Source: Alphaproteobacteria bacterium (GTDB lineage: Bacteria; Pseudomonadota; Alphaproteobacteria; Puniceispirillales; Puniceispirillaceae). Taken from it: DNA of 11,184 nt. Under the pieces are notes generated by a model. The model did no database searches. It was not told the origin of the DNA and saw only the letters and a list, made by a program, of their open reading frames with translations. Location: the NCBI GenBank assembly GCA_009936885.1, contig JAACDT010000104.1:1-11184 (forward strand). The letters are read 5' to 3'. Of the stretch, positions 1-6,968 are shown piece by piece. A program made the translations under genes and the position numbers. Each line of letters begins with the position of its first letter. The stretch's first letter is position 1.

Positions 1-817
1 AAAACATATTAGGCGTTACAAAGCGTGCTACCGGCGCATGTTTCGGCGTTGGCTGGAGATATTGACCAATCGTCATAAAATCAACCTCAGCCCCTCTTAA
101 ATCATCCATGATTGAGGCAACTTCCTCATCACTCTCACCAAGCCCGACCATAATCCCTGACTTTGTGAAAATCATCGGGTCATGTTTTTTGACTTGCGCT
201 AATATCGAAAGTGAATGCTCAAATCGTGCGCCAGGGCGTATTGTTCTATATAAGCGGGGCACTGTCTCCATATTATGGTTAAACACATCAGGTCTTGCCT
301 CTATGACAATCTCCACCGCTCCTGGCTTTCGAAGAAAATCAGGGGTAAGTAATTCAATTGTGGTAGCAGGCGATAAGGCCCTGATTGCTGCGATGGTTTG
401 CGCAAAATGAGCAGCCCCCCCATCCTCTAAATCATCTCTATCGACAGAAGTAATCACCACATGTTTCAAATTTAATTTAGCAACAGCTTGTGCAACATTT
501 TCAGGCTCATGCGGATCTAATAAATCAGGCCGGCCGGTAGCACTATTGCAGAACGCGCAGGCTCTTGTGCAGATCGAGCCTAAAATCATCATTGTTGCGT
601 GTTTTTTAGACCAACATTCGCCGATATTGGGACATGCTGCTTCCTCACATACAGTCACCAGATTCAAATCACGCATTAAGTTTCGCGTTTCATCAAACAA
701 TTCGCCTGCAGGTGCTTTCACGCGAAGCCAATCGGGGCGCGTTGGTTGAGGAATCGCTTCGTTCTTTTGTTTTTCTGGATGGCGCTTGGCGCCTATCGTT
801 GTGTTTGGAGATGGCAA
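1..817 (-). CDS. lipA: Lipoyl synthase LipA, 3' end cut by the window edge
   Basis: LipA is a radical-SAM enzyme that inserts two sulfurs into octanoyl groups on E2/H-protein lipoyl domains, completing the lipoyl cofactor. I read it from the reverse strand: 272 complete codons are visible. [12 protein letters not shown] (Cys57, 62, 68) binds the sacrificial auxiliary 4Fe-4S cluster and CTRACAFC (Cys83, 87, 90) binds the radical-SAM cluster; the spacing matches E. coli LipA. Further family motifs are RHPEK (12-16), [33 protein letters not shown] and [11 protein letters not shown]. About 40-50 C-terminal residues, including the RSSY region, lie outside the window. The start is TTG at 817, chosen because AAAGGAGG sits 5 nt upstream and the resulting N-terminus has a normal length. 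No in-frame ATG exists between this point and the lpdA stop. It sits downstream of lpdA and serves the same complex, which carries lipoyl domains on both PdhB and PdhC. Confidence 0.96.
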   Translation of the reverse strand, partial: MPSPNTTIGAKRHPEKQKNEAIPQPTRPDWLRVKAPAGELFDETRNLMRDLNLVTVCEEAACPNIGECWSKKHATMMILGSICTRACAFCNSATGRPDLLDPHEPENVAQAVAKLNLKHVVITSVDRDDLEDGGAAHFAQTIAAIRALSPATTIELLTPDFLRKPGAVEIVIEARPDVFNHNMETVPRLYRTIRPGARFEHSLSILAQVKKHDPMIFTKSGIMVGLGESDEEVASIMDDLRGAEVDFMTIGQYLQPTPKHAPVARFVTPNMF

Positions 818-822
818 TACTG

Positions 823-828
823 CCTCCT
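823..828 (-). promoter_or_regulatory. Strong Shine-Dalgarno that fixes the TTG start of lipA
   Basis: On the minus strand AGGAGG (within AAAGGAGG, 830-823) ends 5 nt before TTG at 817-815. It is one of the strongest ribosome-binding sites in the window, and no ATG lies in frame upstream before the lpdA stop at 919-917. The site lies at the edge of the 13-bp repeat array; the GGCAGTAT around it resembles a fifth, degenerate repeat copy. Confidence 0.75.
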
Positions 829-829
829 T

Positions 830-881
830 TATACTCGTCTGGTATACTGCCCTGGTATACTCTTCTGGTACATTCGTCTGA
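830..881 (-). repeat. Four head-to-tail copies of a 13-bp repeat between lpdA and lipA
   Basis: On the plus strand the units are tatactcgtctgg (830-842), tatactgccctgg (843-855), tatactcttctgg (856-868) and a more diverged tacattcgtctga (869-881). On the coding strand the unit is roughly CCAGRNSAGTATA. The array fills much of the 99-bp lpdA-lipA gap and ends at the lipA ribosome-binding site. Thirteen is not a multiple of three, so a copy-number change would not preserve a reading frame. Such arrays usually arise by replication slippage; a role in lipA expression is inference only. Confidence 0.85.
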
Positions 882-916
882 GATGTCAAAACATATAATA
901 GAATGTTTGTCTTAAT

Positions 917-2329
917 TTAGAAATGGATCGCTCTGTCGAATGCGTCAAGCACAGACTCATGCATTGCTTCTGATATTGTCGGATGTGGGAAGATTGTATG
1001 CATTAATTCTGCCTCGGTCGTCTCTAGAGTTCGTGCAATTGCATATCCTTGTATCATTTCCGTAACTTCCGCGCCTATCAGATGTGCGCCAAGTAATGCC
1101 CCTGTTTTGGAACAGAAAATCGTTTTAACAAGCCCTTGATCCTCGCCCATGGCAATTGCCTTGCCATTTGCCAGCAAGGGAAAACGACCAACCTTAATCT
1201 CATAGCCTTCTGCTTTTGCTTTATCCTCTGTTAATCCAATGGACGCTATTTGAGGGCGACAATAGGTACAGCCAGGAACAGAATTTTCTCCAATTGGATG
1301 CACATCACTTTGATTTGTCATTGCTTCAACACAAATAATAGCTTCATGGCTTGCTTTATGAGCAAGCCATGGCGGGCCGGTAACATCCCCAATAGCAAAT
1401 ATTCCTGCAACATTAGTAGCACCGAAGCCATTTGTTACAATATGCCCCTTCTCTGTTTTAATGCCAATTTTTTCTAACCCTATATTCTCTGTATTTCCGA
1501 TAATTCCGATAGCCATTATCACCCTATCAGAAGTAATTTTCTGCTTTTTCCCTGCGATTGTAATAGTGGCCATTACGTCATTTTTAGATTTGGTAATTGC
1601 CTCAAGCTTGGCAGAGGTATGAATTTTTATACCTCGCTTTTCAAATGACTTGTGAGCTAAATCAGATATTTCCTTATCTTCAACATTAAGAATTCTATCC
1701 ATCGCTTCAACAATAGTGACATCCACTCCCATATCATTATAAAAGCTGGCAAACTCTATTCCGATTGCACCAGACCCAACTACCATTAATGATTTCGGCA
1801 TTGTTTTTGGAACCATGGCATCACGATAAGTGACGATTTTATCTCCATCTGCTTCCATAGATGGTATCTGCCTAGCGCGTGCACCTGTTGCAAGCAAAAT
1901 GTTAGTCGCTTTAACAGAGGATTTTTTTTCACCTTCCACAGCAATTTCCCAGCCACTAGATATCTTTTTATTGATTTTAGCCACGCCTTTTATCACGGTA
2001 ACTTTATGTTTCTTCATAAGATGGGAAACACCGCCAGAAAGCCGCTCTGCAACTTGGCGTGAGCGCGCAACAACTTTTTCAAGATTTATGTTCACGCTTC
2101 CTTCTATCTCAATGCCAAATTCACTTAAATGGGAGATATTATTTTTTAACTCAGCCGCACGAAGAAGCGCCTTGGTTGGAATACAGCCCCAATTCAAGCA
2201 AACGCCTCCAAGATTTTCTTTTTCAATAACAGCTACTTTTTGACCAAGTTGGCTGGCGCGAATAGCGCCCACATATCCACCTGGACCGCCACCGATTACG
2301 ATTAAATCAAATTTTTGAGAATCAGTCAT
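917..2329 (-). CDS. lpdA: Dihydrolipoamide dehydrogenase (E3 of pyruvate dehydrogenase)
   Basis: This cytoplasmic flavoenzyme reoxidises dihydrolipoyl groups on the complex and passes electrons via FAD to NAD+. It has 470 residues, the usual length for an E3 without its own lipoyl domain. In order: the FAD-binding GGGPGG (13-18), the redox-active disulfide CLNWGC (Cys44/Cys49), an ATGARARQIP segment (147-156), the NAD-binding GSGAIG (185-190), a second FAD contact AIGDVTG, and the C-terminal dimer-interface HPTISE with catalytic His449 and Glu454. The ATG start is preceded by AAAAAGGA about 7 nt upstream. The gap to the pdhC stop is 19 nt, so it is very probably cotranscribed with pdhABC. That placement makes it the E3 of this complex, although E3 is often shared with the 2-oxoglutarate and glycine-cleavage systems. 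All key residues are present. Confidence 0.97.
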   Translation of the reverse strand: MTDSQKFDLIVIGGGPGGYVGAIRASQLGQKVAVIEKENLGGVCLNWGCIPTKALLRAAELKNNISHLSEFGIEIEGSVNINLEKVVARSRQVAERLSGGVSHLMKKHKVTVIKGVAKINKKISSGWEIAVEGEKKSSVKATNILLATGARARQIPSMEADGDKIVTYRDAMVPKTMPKSLMVVGSGAIGIEFASFYNDMGVDVTIVEAMDRILNVEDKEISDLAHKSFEKRGIKIHTSAKLEAITKSKNDVMATITIAGKKQKITSDRVIMAIGIIGNTENIGLEKIGIKTEKGHIVTNGFGATNVAGIFAIGDVTGPPWLAHKASHEAIICVEAMTNQSDVHPIGENSVPGCTYCRPQIASIGLTEDKAKAEGYEIKVGRFPLLANGKAIAMGEDQGLVKTIFCSKTGALLGAHLIGAEVTEMIQGYAIARTLETTEAELMHTIFPHPTISEAMHESVLDAFDRAIHF

Positions 2330-2348
2330 AACTGTCCTTTTTAAATTC

Positions 2349-3692
2349 TTAAATTAACATTGTGACAGGGTTTTCAACAAACCCTTTGAAAAGCTGCAAC
2401 CACTCTGCTCCCAAAGCACCGTCGACAATGCGATGATCGGCAGATAAGGTAACATTCATCATAGTTGCAATTGCAAGTTCACCATCTTTTACAATCGCTC
2501 TTTGCTCTCCTGCACCGACCGCTAAAATAGCGCTTTGAGGCGGGTTGATAACAGCTGCAAACTCTTTGATCCCAAACATACCCAAATTTGATATGGTAAA
2601 ACCACCGCCGGTATATTCTTCTGTTTTTAATTTTCCCTCTCTTGCCCTTGATGCAAGATCTTTTGTTATCTGCGATAACTCAGCCAAACCAAGTTTTTCA
2701 ACAGACCGAATAACAGGTGTAATCAATCCACCTTTTATAGCAACTGCCATACAAATATCAGCTGTATCGAAATATCGGCTTCCATCCTCTTCAAACCAGC
2801 CATTAACTTCTGGTAGTTTTTGCAAAGCCATAGCACTTGCTCTTATAATCATATCATTAACCGATATTTTAACGCCATCTGGTGCCATTTCATTAAGCTG
2901 GGCTCTATTTTCTAGCAAACGATCAATTGAACATTCCAACGTTAGGTAGAAATGCGGTGCCGTTTGTTTTGAGAACTGCAGTCTGCTTGCAATTGTACGC
3001 CGCATCGCTGTGTGAGCAACAAATTTTCCTTCAATTGAAGAACCTATTTGCTGAGGAATATTTTGGGTATCAGCAGATAATGCCCCATCCCCTGACTTAA
3101 AACTATCCCCTGACTTAACAATTGTTAGAATATTACGCTCAATAATTCGCCCGTGGGGGCCTGTACCATTTACCTGTGCAAGGTCAATACCATATTGTGC
3201 TGCTAGCCTGCGTGCTAACGGAGTTACAAAAACCCTTTCCTTCTGGGAGTTTGAATCGCTGATATTCTTAGATGCTTGAGTTGTTGAACCAGAATCTGTT
3301 GGCGTTTGATTTGTCGCTGGTATTTCGTTTTTTAACGCGCTATAATCAGAAGCTTTCTTGCTATTATTAGCTGGCATTGAGACGTCTTTTTTGACAGCAT
3401 CTTTAATATTGCTGTCTGTTGGATTATCAGATATCTCGCTAATATTCTCACCATCTTCCGCTAAAACAGCTATCACCGAATTTACAGCAACCCCCTCTGT
3501 GCCCTCATTCACAATGATCTTGGCTAGCACCCCATCTTCTATCGCTTCGACTTCCATGGTGGCTTTATCTGTCTCAATTTCTGCTATTACATCACCGGAG
3601 CGTACTTCATCTCCTTGTTTAACAAGCCATTTTGATAATATACCTTCTGTCATAGTAGGCGATAAAGCTGGCATTAATATATCAATTGCCAT
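2349..3692 (-). CDS. pdhC: Dihydrolipoamide acetyltransferase (E2 of pyruvate dehydrogenase)
   Basis: E2 forms the core of the complex and transfers the acetyl group from lipoyl-lysine to CoA. It has 447 residues. A lipoyl domain occupies about 1-80, with lipoyl Lys43 in ETDKATME. A long linker follows (about 81-152). The peripheral-subunit-binding domain is at about 154-190 (VTPLARRLAAQYGID, then GTGPHGRI). A second linker (about 191-222) contains a duplicated KSGD motif. The catalytic domain runs to the C-terminus and carries the active-site DHRIVDG (His420, Asp424). The first linker is rich in Ser, Asn, Asp, Thr and Lys rather than the Ala/Pro-rich linkers typical of E2. Only 2 nt separate the pdhB stop codon from this ATG, and the ribosome-binding AGGAG lies inside the end of pdhB, so translation is probably coupled. 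Confidence 0.97.
   Translation of the reverse strand: MAIDILMPALSPTMTEGILSKWLVKQGDEVRSGDVIAEIETDKATMEVEAIEDGVLAKIIVNEGTEGVAVNSVIAVLAEDGENISEISDNPTDSNIKDAVKKDVSMPANNSKKASDYSALKNEIPATNQTPTDSGSTTQASKNISDSNSQKERVFVTPLARRLAAQYGIDLAQVNGTGPHGRIIERNILTIVKSGDSFKSGDGALSADTQNIPQQIGSSIEGKFVAHTAMRRTIASRLQFSKQTAPHFYLTLECSIDRLLENRAQLNEMAPDGVKISVNDMIIRASAMALQKLPEVNGWFEEDGSRYFDTADICMAVAIKGGLITPVIRSVEKLGLAELSQITKDLASRAREGKLKTEEYTGGGFTISNLGMFGIKEFAAVINPPQSAILAVGAGEQRAIVKDGELAIATMMNVTLSADHRIVDGALGAEWLQLFKGFVENPVTMLI
3087..3122 (-). repeat. 18-bp tandem duplication inside the pdhC inter-domain linker
   Basis: On the plus strand atcccctgacttaa occurs at 3087-3100 and again at 3105-3118, a period of 18 bp, with the last four bases of the second unit diverged. 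It encodes VKSGDS followed by FKSGDG (residues about 192-203), between the subunit-binding domain and the catalytic domain. The in-frame six-residue duplication lengthens a flexible linker and looks recent. Confidence 0.85.
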
Positions 3693-3694
3693 TT

Positions 3695-5071
3695 TTAAAT
3701 CTCCTCATCTTTGTAGCAGACCCGCCATGCTGCTTGCACGATTTCATCACTTTGCGGCAAAGTTAGGGCTTCTAAATTGGCTGCATATGGCATTGGCACG
3801 TCTTTTCCAGTAACACGCATTATGGGTGCATCCAGATAATCAAACGCTTTTTCATTAACCTGCATTCCAAGCTCAGCTCCAATTCCAGCAAAAGGAAACC
3901 CTTCTTCACATGAAATTAGCCTATTTGTCTTTTTAACCGAATTAACAATTAACTCAATATCAAGAGGACGCAACGTTCGTAAATCTATTACCTCAGCCTC
4001 AATACCTTTTTCACTTAATATTTCAGCCGCTTCAAGCGCTTTTCCAACCATAATAGAAAATGCGGTTATGGTAACATCGCTGCCTTCTCTTACGATATTT
4101 CCGCGTCCAATCGGCACCAGCCATTCATCAGTATCCGGCACGTCAAAGCTTTGCCCATACATAACTTCGTTTTCAAGGAATATTACAGGATTTGGATCCC
4201 GTATTGCTGATTTCAACAACCCTTTCGCATCAGCGGCAGACCATGGGGAGACAACTTTTAGCCCCGGACAATGTGCATACCAGCTTGCAAAGCATTGTGA
4301 ATGCTGTGCAGCAACTCTGCTTGCAGCCCCATTGGGTCCTCTAAACACAATCGGACATCCCATTTGGCCACCAGACATATAAAGAGTTTTTGCGGCTGAA
4401 TTTATAATTTGATCAATCGCCTGCATTGAAAAATTAAAAGTCATGAATTCTACAACTGGTCGCAAATCTCCAAACGCGGCTCCGACAGCCAATCCTGTAA
4501 ATCCATGTTCTGTAATGGGTGTATCAATAACGCGCTTCTCTCCAAATTCATCAAGCAAGCCTTGTGTTACTTTGTATGCGCCTTGATATTCGGCGACTTC
4601 TTCGCCCATGATGAATATTTTATCATCGACTCTCATTTCTTCTGCCATTGCATCGCGTAGTGCCTCACGCACTGTCATATTTTTAACAGGGCCATCCCAT
4701 TCCATCACCTGAGCTAAAGTAACATCACGCTTTGCTGGCGCCACCACTGGTTCAATTACAGGCGATTTAATTCTAGGTTCAACTTGCGGGGTTTCTTTAT
4801 TTTGGCTTTTGGTTTCTAGTTCATAGCCACTATCACCTGATATAGTGGCTATGACAGTGCCGACTGGCACTGCTTGAGTTCCCTCTTCCACCACCAATTG
4901 GGTTACAATTCCATCGTCAACAGCTTCAACTTCCATTGTCGCCTTATCTGTTTCAATTTCGGCTATTACATCACCGGAGCGTATTTCATCTCCAATCTTC
5001 ACCAGCCATTTAGATAATATCCCCTCTGTCATAGTTGGGGATAATGCTGGCATTTTTATTTCATTCGACAT
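3695..5071 (-). CDS. pdhB: Pyruvate dehydrogenase E1 beta with an N-terminal lipoyl domain
   Basis: With PdhA it forms the thiamine-diphosphate-dependent E1 that decarboxylates pyruvate and acetylates lipoyl groups. At 458 residues it is about 130 longer than a plain E1 beta. The extra part is a lipoyl domain (about 1-80, lipoyl Lys43 in ETDKATME) plus a linker (81-125). This architecture is known in Alphaproteobacteria such as Sinorhizobium and Zymomonas. The transketolase-like part starts near 130. [12 protein letters not shown] (156-167) contains the glutamate that activates the thiamine ring, followed by [17 protein letters not shown] and the C-terminal transketolase domain ([18 protein letters not shown]). 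The ATG start has only a weak AAGGG about 9 nt upstream. It follows pdhA by 74 nt and precedes pdhC by 2 nt. Residues 7-50 are almost identical to those of PdhC. A perfect 13+13 bp inverted repeat lies in codons 73-84. Confidence 0.97.
   Translation of the reverse strand: MSNEIKMPALSPTMTEGILSKWLVKIGDEIRSGDVIAEIETDKATMEVEAVDDGIVTQLVVEEGTQAVPVGTVIATISGDSGYELETKSQNKETPQVEPRIKSPVIEPVVAPAKRDVTLAQVMEWDGPVKNMTVREALRDAMAEEMRVDDKIFIMGEEVAEYQGAYKVTQGLLDEFGEKRVIDTPITEHGFTGLAVGAAFGDLRPVVEFMTFNFSMQAIDQIINSAAKTLYMSGGQMGCPIVFRGPNGAASRVAAQHSQCFASWYAHCPGLKVVSPWSAADAKGLLKSAIRDPNPVIFLENEVMYGQSFDVPDTDEWLVPIGRGNIVREGSDVTITAFSIMVGKALEAAEILSEKGIEAEVIDLRTLRPLDIELIVNSVKKTNRLISCEEGFPFAGIGAELGMQVNEKAFDYLDAPIMRVTGKDVPMPYAANLEALTLPQSDEIVQAAWRVCYKDEEI
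4821..4854 (-). repeat. Perfect 13+13 bp inverted repeat inside the pdhB coding region
   Basis: On the plus strand tcatagccactat (4821-4833) and atagtggctatga (4842-4854) are exact reverse complements around an 8-base spacer (cacctgat). In the mRNA this would be a 13-bp hairpin. It covers codons 73-84 ([12 protein letters not shown]), where the lipoyl domain ends and the flexible linker begins. No run of U follows, so it is not an intrinsic terminator. It could be an mRNA stability or pausing element, a small palindromic insertion tolerated at the domain border, or chance. Confidence 0.85.
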
Positions 5072-5119
5072 AGGTTGAACCCTTAAAATTCTTCTTTATG
5101 CGGCATAATCTGTGCAACA

Positions 5120-5135
5120 AATCAAACCTTTGATT
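5120..5135. repeat. Small inverted repeat in the pdhA-pdhB gap
   Basis: aatcaaa (5120-5126) and tttgatt (5129-5135) are perfect inverted arms with two bases between them, in the middle of the 74-bp gap between the pdhA stop and the pdhB ATG. As RNA the loop would shorten the stem to about six weak pairs, and no U-run follows on the minus strand, so it is not a convincing terminator. It might be an mRNA processing or protein-binding site. Confidence 0.45.
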
Positions 5136-5145
5136 AACGAAGCTG

Positions 5146-6201
5146 TTATTCAGCAACCTCAACTAATATATCGGTATAAAGCTCATCTGGTGATGGTTCA
5201 GGAGACTCTAATGCGATATCTGTCGCTTCTGATATGATTTTTTTAACTTCTGTATCCTGAAGTTTTAATTCTGCTTCCTCGACACCTTCTCGAAGTAGTA
5301 AATCACGCAAATGATCAATGGGATCATGCTGTTTTCGCATTGCATCCACCTCCTCGCGGGTTCTGTATTTTGCAGGATCTGACATTGAATGACCCCGATA
5401 GCGATATGTTTTCATTTCTAAAATATAAGGACCCTTGCCAGAGCGTGCATACTCTATTGCCTCAATACCAGCCTCTCGCACAGCCAACACATCCATACCA
5501 TCCACCTGCTTACCGACAATTCCATAAGCAGAACCACGCTCATATAATGCGGTACCTGCGGTGGATCTTGGGGTTGATGTCCCCATTGCATATTGATTAT
5601 TTTCAATGACAAAGATAACAGGGAGCTTCCACAAGGACGCCATATTGAATGTCTCATAAACTTGGCCTTGATTGGCAGCACCATCACCAAGATAAGTCAT
5701 AGCAACGCCGCCATCATCCTTATATTTATGCGCAAAACCAAGCCCTGCACCTATTGGCACTTGTGCTCCAACAATTCCATGACCGCCGTAAAAATTCTTC
5801 TCACGGCTAAACATGTGCATCGAGCCACCTTTTCCCTTTGAATATCCTGCTGCCCTGCCCGTAAGCTCAGACATAACCCCTGAAGGTTCCATGCCACATG
5901 CAAGCATATGACCATGATCGCGGTATGATGTTACCACGCTATCTTTATCCACATTTGCCGACTGCAATCCAACAACAACAGCTTCCTGTCCAATATATAA
6001 ATGACAAAAACCACCAATTTTACCCATCCCATAAAGCTGTCCTGCTTTTTCTTCAAAACGCCTAATCAACAACATATCACGATGCATTGTTAGGAGCGTG
6101 TTTCTATCAGGCTTCTGATTGACAAGATTTCGGGCAGACTTTGGCGGCCTGCCAGACTTGCTAGGATTTTTAACACGCGTTTGATTGGATTTAGGTGCCA
6201 C
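5146..6201 (-). CDS. pdhA: Pyruvate dehydrogenase E1 alpha
   Basis: This is the alpha subunit of the heterotetrameric E1. It binds thiamine diphosphate and magnesium and works with PdhB on pyruvate. It has 351 residues. RRFEEKAGQLYGMGKIGGFCH (from 47) is the family N-terminal signature. The thiamine-diphosphate motif starts at GDGAANQG (172-179) and ends at ENNQYAMGT (NN 201-202). The conserved loop RYRGHSMSDP (267-276) corresponds to the phosphorylated loop of mitochondrial E1 alpha. The first 35 or so residues are a basic, low-complexity tail (Lys, Arg, Ser, Asn, Pro) that precedes the fold; such tails occur in alphaproteobacterial homologues and may help bind E2. The start is GTG at 6201, supported by AGGAGG 9 nt upstream. 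It heads the pdhA-pdhB-pdhC-lpdA-lipA run, and the 211-bp gap upstream is the likeliest place for the operon's control region. Confidence 0.97.
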   Translation of the reverse strand: MAPKSNQTRVKNPSKSGRPPKSARNLVNQKPDRNTLLTMHRDMLLIRRFEEKAGQLYGMGKIGGFCHLYIGQEAVVVGLQSANVDKDSVVTSYRDHGHMLACGMEPSGVMSELTGRAAGYSKGKGGSMHMFSREKNFYGGHGIVGAQVPIGAGLGFAHKYKDDGGVAMTYLGDGAANQGQVYETFNMASLWKLPVIFVIENNQYAMGTSTPRSTAGTALYERGSAYGIVGKQVDGMDVLAVREAGIEAIEYARSGKGPYILEMKTYRYRGHSMSDPAKYRTREEVDAMRKQHDPIDHLRDLLLREGVEEAELKLQDTEVKKIISEATDIALESPEPSPDELYTDILVEVAE

Positions 6202-6210
6202 GATATTATA

Positions 6211-6216
6211 CCTCCT
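6211..6216 (-). promoter_or_regulatory. Ribosome-binding site that supports the GTG start of pdhA
   Basis: On the minus strand AGGAGG (6216-6211) lies 9 nt before GTG at 6201. No equally good site precedes the next in-frame ATG, which lies inside the conserved domain. This decides the start. Confidence 0.7.
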
Positions 6217-6295
6217 GCTATTTTAGTTTTTTTTAAAACATAAGTTTCGCTATCAAATTGCTAAGACAAAACTTGCTTAATATTAGCGTAAAGTG

Positions 6296-6322
6296 TGTTG
6301 CAAAATTGAGATTTTTGCAACA
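6296..6322. promoter_or_regulatory. Perfect 10+10 bp inverted repeat upstream of pdhA, candidate operator
   Basis: tgttgcaaaa (6296-6305) and ttttgcaaca (6313-6322) are exact reverse complements with a 7-base spacer (ttgagat). The repeat lies 95 bp upstream of the pdhA GTG and 90 bp beyond the ftsB stop. No T-run follows on the minus strand, so it is unlikely to be an intrinsic terminator for ftsB. Each arm contains TTGCAA, which resembles the TTTGCAAA half-sites of RamB/ScfR-type regulators that control acyl-CoA and acetate metabolism. The spacing here (17 bp between TGCA cores) differs from the closely spaced PccR sites, so the regulator is unknown. A -10-like TAATAT lies shortly downstream, without a good -35. 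Confidence 0.55.
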
Positions 6323-6360
6323 AATTTATATTATTGTTTTAATTGTATTTTTTAGATTTA

Positions 6361-6375
6361 AACCTAATTTAGGTT
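6361..6375. promoter_or_regulatory. 15-bp palindrome downstream of ftsB
   Basis: aacctaa and ttaggtt are perfect 7-bp arms around one central base, 37 bp beyond the ftsB stop and in the same intergenic region as the larger inverted repeat. As RNA the stem would be about five pairs with no following U-run. A dimeric DNA-binding site is more plausible than a terminator; no family is recognised. Confidence 0.4.
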
Positions 6376-6412
6376 AAGTTTTCTCATAAGCAAAATCACA
6401 GCTACTTATAAA

Positions 6413-6730
6413 TTAATTAATATTAGGTAAGATTAGAATGTCATTATCTGCAAAAAGACCAAGCTCACTTCGTGCCATCTCTTCTAATATATCTTTATCA
6501 ACTATATCACTTCTCATTAGTGAAATTCGAGATTCTAGTTGAGTATTTTCTTTTTTCAGTAATTGTAGATGTTCTTGTGCGGCGGCAATTTCTCTATCCA
6601 AATTATCACGCATTAACAGGCCACGCTCACCAGTGAGAGAATGAAACCCGAAAAAGGCTATTAAGGTTCCAAGAAGCATAAAACTTCCAAAATATGTCAA
6701 TGGCCTATTTAGCATTTTATGCGTTCTCAT
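6413..6730 (-). CDS. ftsB: FtsB/DivIC-type septum formation initiator
   Basis: FtsB-family proteins are small bitopic inner-membrane proteins that join FtsL and FtsQ in the division complex and help activate septal peptidoglycan synthesis. This one has 105 residues, the usual length. After a short cytoplasmic N-terminus there is one membrane segment (about 11-30, LTYFGSFMLLGTLIAFFGFH), then SLTGERGLL, which contains the family's Gly/Leu signature. A coiled coil follows (about 41-72, with LQLLKKENTQLESRI). The typical DILEEMARSELGLF ends the fold before a short hydrophobic tail. The ATG at 6730 is used, but the ATG at codon 6 is an alternative because neither has a strong ribosome-binding site. 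Position between eno and pdhA is the usual alphaproteobacterial one. Sequence similarity within this family is low, so FtsB versus DivIC naming rests on context. Confidence 0.85.
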   Translation of the reverse strand: MRTHKMLNRPLTYFGSFMLLGTLIAFFGFHSLTGERGLLMRDNLDREIAAAQEHLQLLKKENTQLESRISLMRSDIVDKDILEEMARSELGLFADNDILILPNIN

Positions 6731-6923
6731 TTCTGGTAACCTATGACTTTAAACGTCGGATATAACGAAGTGAATCAAATTCAACATTCTATGTCAACCA
6801 AAACTCTATTCATTTCTATTAACGGCGGCATAAGAAACATCCATTAAATTAAAATTAGATAGTCTATTATGCTCTGAACTCACGCAGTTGTTTTACACGT
6901 ATGAAATAACCTTTTTTTAGTTT

Positions 6924-6968
6924 AAAAAAAACTCAGCAATGCCCCAGTCGGTATATCGCATTTCTGAG
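6924..6968 (-). terminator. Strong intrinsic terminator upstream of ftsB
   Basis: Read on the minus strand: CTCAG (6968-6964), A, AATGC (6962-6958), a 15-nt loop, GCATT (6942-6938), G, CTGAG (6936-6932), then eight T (6931-6924). That is two perfect 5-bp stems separated by one A-G mismatch, directly followed by a U-run. It is oriented to end transcripts coming from eno or from a small RNA gene in the gap, and it separates eno from ftsB. On the plus strand no T-run follows the hairpin, so it works one way only. Confidence 0.8.

Noticed and set aside
634..915. A plus-strand 93-codon frame over the lpdA-lipA junction, and similar long plus-strand frames elsewhere
   Set aside because: They are antisense to clearly conserved genes, carry no recognisable domain, and follow from codon bias of the real genes.
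6205..6210. A TATAAT hexamer on the minus strand just before the pdhA GTG
   Set aside because: It lies between the ribosome-binding site and the start codon, so a promoter there would give a transcript starting inside or after the start codon. Probably coincidence.
6792..6797. A perfect TTGACA (minus strand) upstream of ftsB, considered as a -35 box
   Set aside because: The positions 16-18 bp downstream read ATTCAC, TTCACT and TCACTT, none resembling a -10 box, so I do not call a promoter.
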